64,000 nucleotides of DNA from Erinaceus europaeus (Eukaryota; Chordata; Mammalia; Eulipotyphla; Erinaceidae), in the NCBI RefSeq assembly GCF_950295315.1, contig NC_080171.1, positions 94,582,470 to 94,646,469 on the forward strand. Reading direction: 5' to 3'. Positions 10,018-21,487 of this stretch are shown here, one piece after another. Position 1 is the stretch's first letter; each line of letters begins with the position of its first letter. The notes beneath the pieces were generated by a model. That model searched no databases. It had not been told where the DNA came from and saw only the letters and a program-made list of their open reading frames with translations. The translations under genes and the position numbers were made by a program.

Positions 10018-10880
10018 CTATTTATTTATTTTATTTATTTATAAAATAGAGATGTTGACAAGACCATAGGATAAGAGGGGTACAATTCCACATAATTCCC
10101 ACCACCAGAACTCCATCCCATCTGCCCCCAACCCCACCCCTTGAAAGCTTTCCTATTCTTTATCCCTCTGGGAGTATGGACCCAGGATCATTGTATGGTG
10201 CAGAAGGTGGAAGGTCTGGCTTCTGTAATTGCTTCTCCACTGAACATGGGCATTGGCAGGTTGATCCATACTCCCAGCCTGTTTCTCTCTTTCCCTGGTA
10301 GGGCAGGGATCTGGGAAGGCAGGGCTCCAAGACACAATGGTGGGGTCATTTGCCCAGGGAAGTCAGGTTGACATCATGGTAGCATCTGCAACTTGGTAGC
10401 TAAAAAATCATTAAGATATAAAGCAGAATAATAAACTGTTTAACAGTCAGGAATGTAAAGGCAAGAATATAGCATATAAGATTTGGGGTCTCCATTTCAG
10501 AAAAAGCTAGGTATATTTCAGGTATATTCCAAAGGACCCATGACTTACTAATTTTTGCCTGAGCCTGACAGCTAACATGCAGGTGGACCAAAGGTATTGT
10601 CTGGTGAAATGGTATCAGAGTTGAAAACAGGTCTAGAAAGCTGGATCAGGGAAGAGAGTAGCTCCCAAATATGGGGAAAGTGTATAAATATTGTTAATTG
10701 TAAACCCCACCAATTTGATCTGGGGCCCATATTTATTGCAGGAGCCTATGTAACCTCTGCATCCCTGTAGGTCTGAGCTTGCATTCTGTGGTCATAGCTA
10801 GGAACATTCTAGGCTCCACTAATTTCTTATTTTTATTAAGAGCATCAGTCCTATCAGATTACACATCATTTCCACCCTTA
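10018..10880 (-). mobile_element. L1 long 3'-UTR fragment, diverged variant
   Basis: Starts again at the extreme 3' end ('gacaagaccataggataag') and runs through the segment shared with 14361-15515 up to about 10390. Beyond that it differs from the other copies (10400-10880), so it represents another 3'-UTR variant. Confidence 0.6.
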
Positions 10881-10921
10881 TGGCCACATGTAACCTGAAT
10901 TACTTCTTTAAAAGCCCTATC

Positions 10922-11140
10922 TTGGGGCCAGGTGGTGGAACACCTGGTTAAGTGCACATGTTATAGTGCACAAGGACCCAGGTTCAAGCCCCTGGCCCCC
11001 ACCTGCACGGGGAAAACTTCAACAAGAGGTGAAGCAGTGCTGCAGGTGTCTCTCTGTCTCTCTCCCTATCTCCCCTGCCCCTGTTGATTTCTGGCTGTCT
11101 CTAGCCAACAAATAAAGATAATTTTAAAAAAGAAATGAAA
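10922..11140 (+). mobile_element. SINE-B
   Basis: 'ggggccaggtggtggaacac' head and 'caaataaagataattttaaa' tail. Confidence 0.9.
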
Positions 11141-11247
11141 GTGCCTGTTTAAAAAAAGTTAAAAATAAAAATAAAAGCACTATCTCCAGTCACATTGAAA
11201 GCTGGTGTTTAAGCATGTGCATTTTGGGTGGACACTTTACTTTCATT

Positions 11248-11461
11248 TAAAAAAACATTTTATTATCTTTATTTATTGGATAGAGATGGTCAGAAATTGA
11301 GAGGGAAGGGGGAAAAGAGAAAGGATCGGAGACAAAGAGAGACCTATAGCACTGCTTCACTACTCACAAAGCTTTTTCCCTGCAGGTGGGGGCTGGGGGC
11401 TCGAGCCTGGATCCTTATGCATTGTAACTCTGCGTTCTACCAGGTGTGCCACCACCTGCCC
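11248..11461 (-). mobile_element. SINE-B
   Basis: Full minus-strand copy; begins 'ttattatctttatttattgg' and ends 'gtgccaccacctgccct'. Confidence 0.9.
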
Positions 11462-11854
11462 TGACACTATCTACTTCCTAACACCAGCTACAGGCAGACA
11501 GTCTCATCTCTTGCCAACAGCCTTTTTAGCTGAATATTAATATAATCTGTTCATAGATGAGACTGCCAAGCAAGTCTTAAGATCTTTAGCTGCGAGTTCC
11601 AAGTTCTTAGGTTTAAGTTCTGACTTAATCATTCACTAATTAATTGGCCTTGGGCAAACCATTAAACTATGAGAATAATATAGCCCTAAATTTGTAAGAA
11701 TTGCCTATGAAAATATATAGGAAAAAAAGTGCTTAAAACAGATATCTGCACATAATTTGTCTCAGTATGGGACAGTTATTCACCATTATAGACTAGGAAG
11801 ACAGACAAGTCATCAGGAATAAATGATGGGGTTGAGCTTTGGCCACAAAGACAG

Positions 11855-11986
11855 TTTTGTTTTGTTTTATTTTGTCTTGTTTTTTGATAGAGAGTGAGAC
11901 ACCTTTAGGGGATACTTTTAGCACTGCATCATAGCTTGTAGTTTCTTCCCTGCAGGTGGGGAACAGCTGTGCCACCACTTGGCCCC
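11855..11986 (-). mobile_element. SINE-B, decayed and shortened
   Basis: Retains 'ccctgcaggtgggga' and 'gtgccaccacttggcccc' but has lost much of the body. Confidence 0.65.
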
Positions 11987-12106
11987 ACAAAAACTGAGTT
12001 CTTAATAAAAGAGCTTGTGTAGGTCCCCCTTTTCTTCCTCTTCTCTCCCTAGAGTAGTTCTTCTCCTTAATTGCCCATAGTATGAAAGTTAAAAGTATAT
12101 TAATGT

Positions 12107-12400
12107 GGGAGTCAGGTGGTAGCGCAGTGGGTTATGTGCATGTGGTACAAAGCACAAGGACCAGCGTAAGGATCCCGGTTCAAGCCCCCGGCTCCCCACC
12201 TGCCGGGGAGCCGCTTCACAAGCAGTGAAGCAGGTCTTCAGGTGTCTATCTTTCTCCCCCTTTGTCTTCCCGCCCCTCTCCATTTTCTCTCTGTCCTATC
12301 CAACAACAAAGACATCAATGACAACAACAATCACTACAACAATAAAACAACAAGGGCAACAAAAGGAAATAAATATATTTTTTTAAAAAATTTTAAGTAG
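12107..12400 (+). mobile_element. SINE-A, short form
   Basis: Shares a 14-bp target-site duplication (aagtatattaatgt) with the next copy: left arm 12093-12106, right arm 12757-12770. Both SINEs lie between the arms. Confidence 0.92.
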
Positions 12401-12752
12401 GGGGTCGGGCGGTGGCACAGTGGGTTAAGCGCATGTGGCGCAAAGCGCAGGGACCGGCGTTAGAATCCCGGTTCAAGCCCCCGGCTCCCCACCTGCAGGA
12501 GGTCGCTTCACAGGCGGTGAAGCAGGTCTGCAGGTGTCTATCTTTCTCTCCCCTTCTCTGTCTTCCCCTCCTCTCTCCATTTCTCTCTGTCCTATCCAAC
12601 AACGAATTGCGTCAACAAGGGCAATAATAATAGCCACAACGAAGCTACAACAAGGGCAACAAAAGGGGGGGAAAAATGGCCTCCTGGAGCAGTGGATTCA
12701 TGGTGCAGGCACCGAGCCCAGCAATAACCCTGGAGGAGGAAAAAAAAAATTT
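12401..12752 (+). mobile_element. SINE-A, long form
   Basis: Head 'gggtcgggcggtggcacag' and extra 3' module 'ggcctcctggagcagtgg'. The partial duplication 'ttttaagta' on both sides indicates insertion into the right flank of the preceding copy, so it is the younger of the two. Confidence 0.92.
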
Positions 12753-12822
12753 TTTTAAGTATATTAATGTTGTACTCATAAAATAGTATTTTTTAATTTA
12801 TCATTAAAAGTGTATGGGTGAA

Positions 12823-13122
12823 GGGAGTTGGGCTGTAGCGCAGCGGGTTAAGCACAGGTGGCACAAAGCACAAGGACCGGCATAAGGATCCCGGTTCAAA
12901 CCCCGGCTCCCCACCTGCAGGGGAGTCCCTTCACAGGCGGTGAAGCAGGTCTGCAGGTGTCTGTCTTTCTCTCCTCCTCTCTGTCTTCCCCTCCTCTCTC
13001 CATTTCTCTCTGTCCTATCCAACAACGACAACAACAATAATAGCTACAACAATAAAACAACAAGGGCAACAAAAGGGAATAAATAAATACTTTAAAATAA
13101 ATAAATAAATAAAAATTTTTTA
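12823..13122 (+). mobile_element. SINE-A, short form with exact 17-bp TSD
   Basis: aaaagtgtatgggtgaa occurs at 12806-12822 and 13123-13139. The exact duplication shows recent L1-type retroposition. Confidence 0.95.
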
Positions 13123-13139
13123 AAAAGTGTATGGGTGAA

Positions 13140-14071
13140 ATGTTTCCCTGTTCTTTAAAACAAATTCTCTAAGATGGCTCATATATGATACTAGAAGGAG
13201 CCCTTGGGCCACAGATGAGCTTGGCTTGACAACACAAACGCATTTTATTCTCTCGCCTCTGCTGCCACCCTGTGTTCATCCATGTTATAATCAGCATTTC
13301 CTTGTACTTTGGTGGGGCCTGGAATGTCCCTGTTGTTGAATTTCCAACCTACTCCAACTTTAAAGGTTTCCCCCACTTAAACAGCAAACATTGACTTATG
13401 TCAACTCATATGTGCTGCCAGGAACGACAGCACAGACCTCAACCTCAAGGAATTTATAATCTGACATGTAAACAAATGCTTACAATTCAACTTTGGCAAA
13501 CACATCTGCTAAAGACGATGCCACTCTATATAATCAAGTCACCAGGAATTTTACATCTCACACTTAAGGAAAACTTTACATTTTTAATTAAATTAAATAC
13601 AAAATGAAAGCATGATGACAATAGTAGACAGGTTATTGAAATGTTTTCTGTGTGCTAAACAAAGTGCAAAGTACTTGACAGGATTTGACTTCTCACCCAA
13701 ACTATAGTCATTCCCACTATATGGATGAGAAAAGAAAAGCAACCTGAAGTCAGAGTATGAGCTCTCTAAATGTTTCTTAATTAATGTCTTCATAATCTCA
13801 AGGTACATATCCATTGGTACAACTATGTCTTCTACACAGAGATGGAAGACTTACTAAAGATGCAGAGGTGTGTGATTTGAACTGAGTTTTGAAGGATTAA
13901 CAAAATCATCCTGAAAGTCAAGGGAATGCAAGATTTCATATAAATCTTAATTTTACAAGTAGAATCAAGGCTTTGTGGAGAATGAACAGTAAAGAAATAG
14001 GTGGCAATTATAATATGTTACAATGTGCTATGGGGTTGTTGGAAAAGTTAAGATGTATTTTTGCATAGAAA
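13140..14071. other. Non-repetitive intergenic sequence
   Basis: No gene, exon-like open frame or known repeat recognised. Short ORFs here show no family similarity. Confidence 0.5.
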
Positions 14072-14360
14072 GGATAGCATAATGGTTATGCAAACAGCCT
14101 TTCATGCCTGAGGCTCCAAAGTCCCAGGTTCAGTCACCTGAACCACCATAAACCAGAGTTGATCAATGCTCCAGCTAGGTAGGTAGATAGGTAGGTACAT
14201 AGGTGGGTGGGTGAATGGGTATATGGGAGGGAGGAAGGAAAAAAGGAAAGAGGGAGGAAGCAAGAGAGAGTGGGGAATGAAAGAAAGAGAAACATATGCT
14301 CTTCAATACCCTATCCCACTATAAACCAGAGCTGAACAATGCTCTGGTTTAAAAAAAAAA
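14072..14360 (+). mobile_element. SINE-C with GGTA/GGAA-rich tail
   Basis: Head 'agcataatggttatgcaaac', B-box-like 'caggttcagtcacctg'. A (TAGG)n and then GGAA-rich simple repeat fills 14177-14280. A second 'ccagagctgaacaatgctctgg' end precedes a 17-A run. Confidence 0.65.
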
Positions 14361-15515
14361 AAAAAAAGCAGTAAGTCACCAAAGTAAAAACCCTGTGGTA
14401 AGCTGGAGGATGGACATGCGGCTTCCTGGGCCTGCAGGGGGGTGGGGGTGGATGGGAGGGGACACAATCTTTTGGTGATGGGAATGGCATTTATGTACAC
14501 ACCTATTAAATTGTAGTAATATAAATCACTATTTAATTAATATGAGAGGGGGAAATATTGATTGTATGTCTAACAAAGGGACTTTTCAAAGCTAACCCAA
14601 TTACCAAATAATGTGATGGTAACAGTAACTATCCATTGTCTTCTCGAGCCCTAAGACAGCAGGAACCTCACATCTCCACTATACAGCCTAAACTTCCCCC
14701 AGTCCTGGGACCCTAGGGTAGGGCCCACTTTCCCATATGCTTCTCCCAATTCTTATCAAATAATATTGCATCCGCTGATTGCAACCTAATCAATGCAACG
14801 AGTGCCACCCCAGCATGCTTCACTTCAGACTGTGTCCAGAGACTTCAGGTTTGGAATGACAACCCTTCAGCTTCATCACTCGGGTGAGACCTTTCCTTTC
14901 ATAGTATTCTCTAATTCCATCCCAGGTGGTTCACTTCCTAACAGAGTCCCAAAACCTAGATATAGACCAGGTTCCAGGAGATAGAGCATATGTTCACAGG
15001 TATCCATAAACTAGGGCAAATATATACCTGAAAGCAGAAGTGAGTACCCCCCAACACTTCATCTCCACTATTCCAACCTTTGGGTCCATGATTGCTCAAC
15101 AATTTGTTTGGCTTTGTATGTTAACTCTCTTTTCAGCCACCAGGTTCCAGATGTCATCAGCATGCCGGCCAGGCTTCCCTGGACTGAAGACCCCACCAAT
15201 GCGTCCTGGAGCTCTGCTTCCCCAGAGACTCACCCTACTAGGGAAAGAGAGAGGCAGACTGGAGTATGGATCGACCAGCCAATGCCCATGTTCAGCGGGG
15301 AAGCAATTACAGAAGCCAGACCTCCCACCTTCTGCAACCCACAATGACCCTTGAGGGACCCTTGCTCCAAGAGGGATAGAGAATGGGAAAGCTTTTGGGG
15401 AGGGGATGGGATATGGAGATTGGGTGGTGGGAATTGTGTGGAGTTGTACCCCCCAAATCCTATGATTTTGTTAATGTCTCCTTTCTTAAATAAATAAATT
15501 TTTTTTAAAGCATAC
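14361..15515 (+). mobile_element. L1, 5'-truncated copy consisting only of the long 3' UTR
   Basis: About 1.15 kb with no open frame. Begins at 'caccaaagtaaaaaccc', which is related to the 3'-UTR start of the other L1s here, and ends 'tcctttcttaaataaataaa'. The same sequence forms the 3' end of the full-length L1 at 28503-35516, which identifies this copy as an L1 tail. Confidence 0.8.
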
Positions 15516-15736
15516 AAAGCATCATGACTTTTCCAACAACCCAATACTTCATGCTAAGAATCTTCACTGACTTACTAAAACACTGAGATTATCAGTTACT
15601 TTGACTGTTCTCGTTTGGAAGAACAAAGCTCAGAGGGACTAAGAAATTTACCCACCATCATTCACACAATTAAAAACAATTCATGGGATGGAAAGAAAAA
15701 AACATAGGAATGAAGAGTCTATAAAACTACTTTTCA
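15516..15736. other. Non-repetitive spacer
   Basis: No gene or repeat recognised. Confidence 0.5.
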
Positions 15737-16194
15737 GGAAGACTTCTGGAGGCGGAGCAGCTACAGCTATGTTTTTCTCCTCTCCCGGGTCAACTGGGAA
15801 TACCTAAGGTGATCATCTGGGACCACAACAAGGCAGGACTAGAACAACTTCAGGAACCCACCAAAACACCGGTGAATGAAAACATGTGTGGCTCATGGAC
15901 AGAGAGGAGCCTAAGGAGAGATTGAGCAGCTGATAACAGTTTAGCAGTTAACCAGTTGAGGCACCACCTTCAGTCTGTTTTACCAACAAAAAGACTGCTG
16001 AAGGGAAGAAAGGACTCCCCTTCTTCCTCTAGCGTTTGCCAAGGACTCCCCTAAGACTCACCAAATGCAACTGTGAGTCTCCATTGCTATTGCCCTCAGA
16101 GGCTGGAGCAGCAGAGGTGAGGCTCTGTGCTGACATCTGGGAACAGAAAACTGACCAGGAAAATCAGGAGATCTACAACTATAATTATTGGCTA

Positions 16195-16669
16195 GCAGAG
16201 GAAGAAAGAGAGGGAGGGGAAGAAAGCATTCTTCAGGAAATAAAAGCTGAGTACTTCTTTGGTCTAGACAACATCAAAGACATAAAGGTTCAAAAAGCCC
16301 AAAGGATCCCAAACAGAATTAACCCAGACTTAAAGACACCAAGACACATCATATTTAGAATGGAAAGGAATAAGGATAAAGAAAGGATCCTGAAGGCTGC
16401 AAGAGAAAAACAAAGAATCACATACAGGTGATTCTTCACCCATAAGGTTAGCAGCAGACTTCTCCACACAAACACTACAGGCCAGAAGAGAATGGCAAGA
16501 TATCTATCAAGTGCTCAATGAGAAAGGCTTTCAACCAAGAATACTGTATCCTGCTAGACTGTCATTCAGACTAGATGGAGGCATAAAAATCTTCTCAGAC
16601 AGGCAACAGTTGAAAGAATCAACTATCACCGAGCATTCCCTGAAAGAAGTTCTGAAAGGTCTCCTATAA
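16195..16669 (+). pseudogene. L1 ORF1 remnant
   Basis: The C-terminal half of ORF1p (RRM-like part and C-terminal domain) is recognisable by comparison with 30090-30558. The N-terminal coiled-coil half is missing: 5'-UTR sequence runs directly into the mid-protein region at about 16195. A frameshift lies near 16425. Confidence 0.7.
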
Positions 16670-17003
16670 TCAGTCAGACCACCATAAATATGCCATATAT
16701 CAGAACACTCTAAAAATCTACAATAATGGCATTAAAATATCTTCACTCTATGAAATCAATAAATATCAATGGCCTGAATTCACCTATTAAAAAGGCACAG
16801 AGTAGGAAGATGAATCAGAAAACACAATCCAACAGTATGCTGTCTACAGGAAACCCACCTAACTCAACAAGACAAACACAGGTGCAAAGTGAAAGGAAAA
16901 CTATCATACAAGCCAATTGCCCACAAAAAAGGGCAGGAACAGCTATTCTCATATCTGACATGAAAGACTTTAAAATAAATAGAATTTAAAAAGATAGGGA
17001 TGG

Positions 17004-17286
17004 GGGAGTCAGGTGGTAGCGCAGCAGGTTAAGCGCAGGTGGTACCAAGCACAAGAACCAGCGTAAGAATCCTAGTTCAAGCCCCAGGCTCCCCACCTGT
17101 AGGGGAGTCACTTCACAGGTGGTGAAGCAGATCTGCAGGTGTCTCTCTTTCTCTCCCTCTCTATGTATTCCCCTCCTCTCTCCATTTCTCTCTGTCCTAT
17201 CCAACAAAGATGACAGTTGTAAACTACAACAATAAAACAACAAGGGCAATAAAAGGGAATAAATGAATAAATATTATTTAAACAAG
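17004..17286 (+). mobile_element. SINE-A inside L1, exact 16-bp TSD
   Basis: aaaaagatagggatgg is present at 16988-17003 and 17287-17302. It interrupts the ORF2 endonuclease. Confidence 0.96.
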
Positions 17287-18690
17287 AAAAAGATAGGGAT
17301 GGACATTACTTAATGCTGAGAGGATCAGTCAATCAAGAGGATTTAACAATTACTAACATCTATGCACCCAGTGAAAAGCCACCTAAATACATCAAACATC
17401 TATTGAAAGAGCTACAGCAATGTATTAATAGCAACACAGTCATAATAGGGGACTTCAGTACCCCACTCTCTCAACTTGACAGATCATCCAGGCAGACAAT
17501 CAATAAAGAAATGAGGCAGCTAAATGAGGAAATAGATAAACTAGAACTACTGGACATTTTCAGGGTCATTCATCCCAAGAAACTGGAATACACATTCTAC
17601 TCAAATCCACACGGGTCATTCTCAAGGATAGACCATATGTTGGGCAACAAAGACAGCATCAGCAAATTCAAGAGCATTGAAATTATCCCAAGCATCTTCT
17701 CAGACCACAGTGGAATTAAACTAACACTTAACAATAAACAAAAGATTAGTAATAGTCCCAAAATGTGGAAGCACAACAGTACACTACTTAACAACTACTG
17801 GGTCAAAGAAGAAGTAAAAGAAGAAATCAAAATATTTTGAGAGTTCAGTGAAAATGAAGACACAAGCTATCAAAATATTTGGGACACAGCTAAGGCAGTA
17901 CCGAGAGAGAAGTTCATAGCCATACAAGCACACGTTAGGAAACAAGAAAAAGCACAAATAAAGAACCTGATTGCATCCTAAAGATTTAGAAGAAGAAGAA
18001 CAAAGGAACCCTAAAGTAACCAGAAGGACAGAAATCACTAAAGTTAGGACAGAAATAAATAACATTGAAAATAAGGAAACCATACAAAAGAACAACAAAA
18101 GTAAATGTTCGTTCTTTGAAAGAGTGAACAAAATTGACAAACCTTTAACCAGACTCACAAAACAAAAAAGGGAGAAGCCCCAAATAAATAGGATCATAAA
18201 TGAAAGAGGAGATATCACAATAGACACCACAGAAATTCAACATATCATGCGAGGCTTCTATAAGCAACTATATGTCACCACGCTAGAGAACCTGGAAGAA
18301 ATGGACGAGTTCCTAGATACCTATGAACTTCCAAAATTAAATAAAGAGGAACTAGATAATATGAACAGACCCATCACAGCTAATGAAATTGAAACAGTTA
18401 TCAAAAACCTTCCCAAGAATAAAAGTCCTGGACCAGATGGTTTTACAAATGAATTCTACAAAACCTTCAAAAAATACCTCTTCTTTTAAAAGTCTTCCAG
18501 AAGATTAAAGACACAGGAATACTCCCTTCCAGCTTCTATTAAGCCAACATCACTCAGATACCAAAATCAGCAGACAGGGAAACAACCAAAAAATAAAACT
18601 ACAGACAAATATCGTTGACGATGCTAAAATATTGCACAAAACTCTAGCCAGCTGGATATAGCAATATAGTATTAAGATTGTTCATAACAG

Positions 18691-20195
18691 ACTGAGTCTT
18701 TTTAATATGCGGACTCTCTCAAAAGCCTAGACCAAGTAGATCAGAAGCAACCAATGGCACAGCTATATACAAGATACTGGGTACTATACAGCAAACCCTA
18801 ACAAAAGGACTTTTCAAAGTTAACCCAATTACCAAATAATGTGATGATAACTGTTGTTGTGCGCGGGCCACGGAGAAGAGAGAGGGGAGGGGTCTGGAGC
18901 GAAGAGGAAACACAAATCTTTATTTGCGCTGGCACCTCAGAGTTTGGTGCTAGAGAAGCAGGTTGGGCCACATGGAGGTAGCGAAAATGGCCGCCTCACA
19001 CAGTAACCTTTCCTGCGTCTGAACACCAGAGTGAAGCGCTGGCAAGAGAGTGAGGTGCGGAAGAAGAAAGGCTTTTATAGGAGCAGCTTTCGAGAGAAGG
19101 GAGGGGGGAGGAGTAACCAAAGCACTCCAAATATCGCAGGGATATAGACAATGCCCTGAGGGCACAACATGGCTGAACAGGCACTCCGAGAATGTCCCAA
19201 CTCTCGTGGGAACTAGCAGTAGCCTGAGGGGACAACATGGCAGATGTGACTGCATCGGCACAATTTCCCAGCAGATAACATTAACTATCCATTGTCTTTT
19301 TGAACCCTAAGACAGCAGGTACCTCACATCTCTACTATAGAGCCTATATTTCCCCCAGTCCTGGATCCTTAGGATAGGGCCCACTTTCCGGCATGCCTCT
19401 CCCAATCCATATCAAATAATATTGCATCTGCCAATCGCAACCTAATCAACGCAACGATTGCCACCTCAACATGCTTCAGCTCAGACTGTGTCCAGAGACT
19501 TCAGGTTTGGAATGACAACCCTTCAGCTTCATTACTCGGGTGAGAGCTTTCTTTCATAGTATTCTCTAATTCCATCCCAGGTGGTTCACTTTCTAATGAA
19601 GTCCCAAAACCTAGATATAGACCAGGTTCCGTGAGAGAGAGCATATGTTCACACGTATCCGTAAACTAGTGCAAAATATAAACCTGAAAGCAGAAGTACA
19701 CTAGAGTTTGCAGTGAGTACCCCCCTAACACTTCCTTTCCACTATCCCAACCTTTGGGTTCATGATTGCTCAACAATTTGTTTGGCTTTGTATGTTAACT
19801 CTCTTTTCAGCCACCAGGTTCCAGATGCCATCAGGATGCCGGCCAGGCTTCCGTGGACTGAAGACCCCACCAATGTGTCCTGGAGGTCCACTTCCCCAGA
19901 GACCCACCCTACTAGGGAAACAGAGAGGCAGACTGGGAGTATGGACCGACCAGTCAACGCCCATATTCAGCGGGGAAGCAATTACAGAAGCCAGACCTTC
20001 TACCTTCTGCAACCCACAATGACCCTGGGTCCATACTCCCAGAGGGATAGAGAATGGGAAAGCTATCAGGGGAGGGGAAGGGATGGGATATGGAGATTGG
20101 GTGGTGGAAATTTTGTGGAGTTGTACCCTCTTACCCTATGGTTTTGCTAATTTATCCTTTCTTAAATAAAAAATAAATTTAAAAAAAAGAAACAG
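18691..20195 (+). mobile_element. L1 long 3'-UTR tail inserted in L1 ORF2
   Basis: Begins 'actgagtctttttaatatg' and ends 'tcctttcttaaataaaaaat' plus an A-rich stretch. The word 'aagattgttcat' lies on both sides (about 18672 and 20200), consistent with a target duplication. It carries the solo LTR at 18852-19273. Confidence 0.85.
18852..19273 (-). mobile_element. Solo LTR, ERVK/IAP-like, exact 6-bp TSD
   Basis: 422 bp with TG...CA ends, flanked by gataac at 18846-18851 and 19274-19279. Removing it restores the uninterrupted sequence seen in the sister L1 tail at about 34620. On the minus strand there is a TATA box (CCTATAAAAGC, about 19074-19084) and AATAAA (about 18920). Six-base duplications are typical of class II (ERVK) elements; the IAP resemblance is from composition and layout only. 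Confidence 0.88.
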
Positions 20196-21487
20196 AAAAA
20201 AGATTGTTCATCATAACAAAGTGGGGTTTATCCCAGGGATGCAAGATTGGTTTAATATATGTAAATCAATCAATGTGATCCACCACATCAATAAAAGCAA
20301 GACCAAAACCCACATGGTCATATTAATAGATGCAGAAAAAGCCTTTGACAAAATCCAACATCCCTTCATGATCAAACACTACAAAAAACGGGAATAGATG
20401 GAAAATTTCTCAAGATAGTGGAGTCTATATATAGCAAACCTACAGCCAACATCATATTCAATGGTGAAAAACTGGAAACATTTCCCCTCAGATCAGGTAC
20501 TCAGGCAGGGCTGCCCACTATCACCATTGCTATTCAACATAATGTTGGAAGTTCTTGCCATAGCAATCAGGCAGGAACAAGGAATTAAAGGGATACAGAT
20601 TAGAAGAGAAGAAGTCAAACTCTCCCTATTTGCAAATGACATGATAGTATACATAGAAAAACCTAAGGAATCCAGCAAGAAATCATCTTGGCAATACAGT
20701 AAGGTGTCAGGCTACAAAATTAACATTCAAAAGTCAGTGGCATTCCTCTATGCAAACACTAAGTTAGAAGAAAATGAAATCCAGAAATCAATTCCTTTTA
20801 CTATAGCAACAAAACAATAAAATATCTAGGAATAAACCTAACCAAAGAAGTGAAAGACTTGTATACTGAAAATTATGAGTCACTACTCAAGGAAATTGAA
20901 AAAGCCACAAAGAAGTGGAAAGATATTCCATGTTCATGGGTTGGAAGAATTAACATCATCAAACTGAATATACTACCCAGAGCCATATACAAATTTAATG
21001 CTATCCCCATCAAGATTCCAACCACATTTTTTAGAACAGAACAAATGCTATAAGTGTTTATCTGGAAACAGAAAAGATATAGAATTGCCAAAACACTCTT
21101 GAGAAGAAAGAACAGAACGGGAGGCATCACACTCCCAGATCTCAAATTGTACTATAGGGCCATTGTCATCAAAACTGCTTGGTACTGGAACATGAACAGA
21201 CACACTGACCAGTGGAATAGAATTGAGAGCCTGGAAGTTAGCTCCCACACCTATGGACATCTAATCTTTGACAAAGGTGCCCAGACTATTAAATGCGGAA
21301 AGATAGGTCTCTTCAACAAATGATGTTGGGGAACATGGGTTGAAACATGCAGAAGAATGAAACTGAACCACTATATTTCACCAAACACAAAAGTAAATTC
21401 CAAGTGGATCAAGGACTTGGATGTTAGACCAGAAACTATCAGATACTTAGAGGAAAATATTGGCAGAACTCTTTTCCGCATAAATTT

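Noticed and set aside
12108..13040. Recurring open frames of 60-120 codons in and around SINEs
   Set aside because: The same peptide phrases recur at every SINE-A copy and come from the SINE consensus, not from genes.
14361..15515. Independent non-autonomous retroposon family or LTR
   Set aside because: The same block forms the 3' end of a full-length L1 inside one target duplication, so a truncated L1 is the simpler reading.
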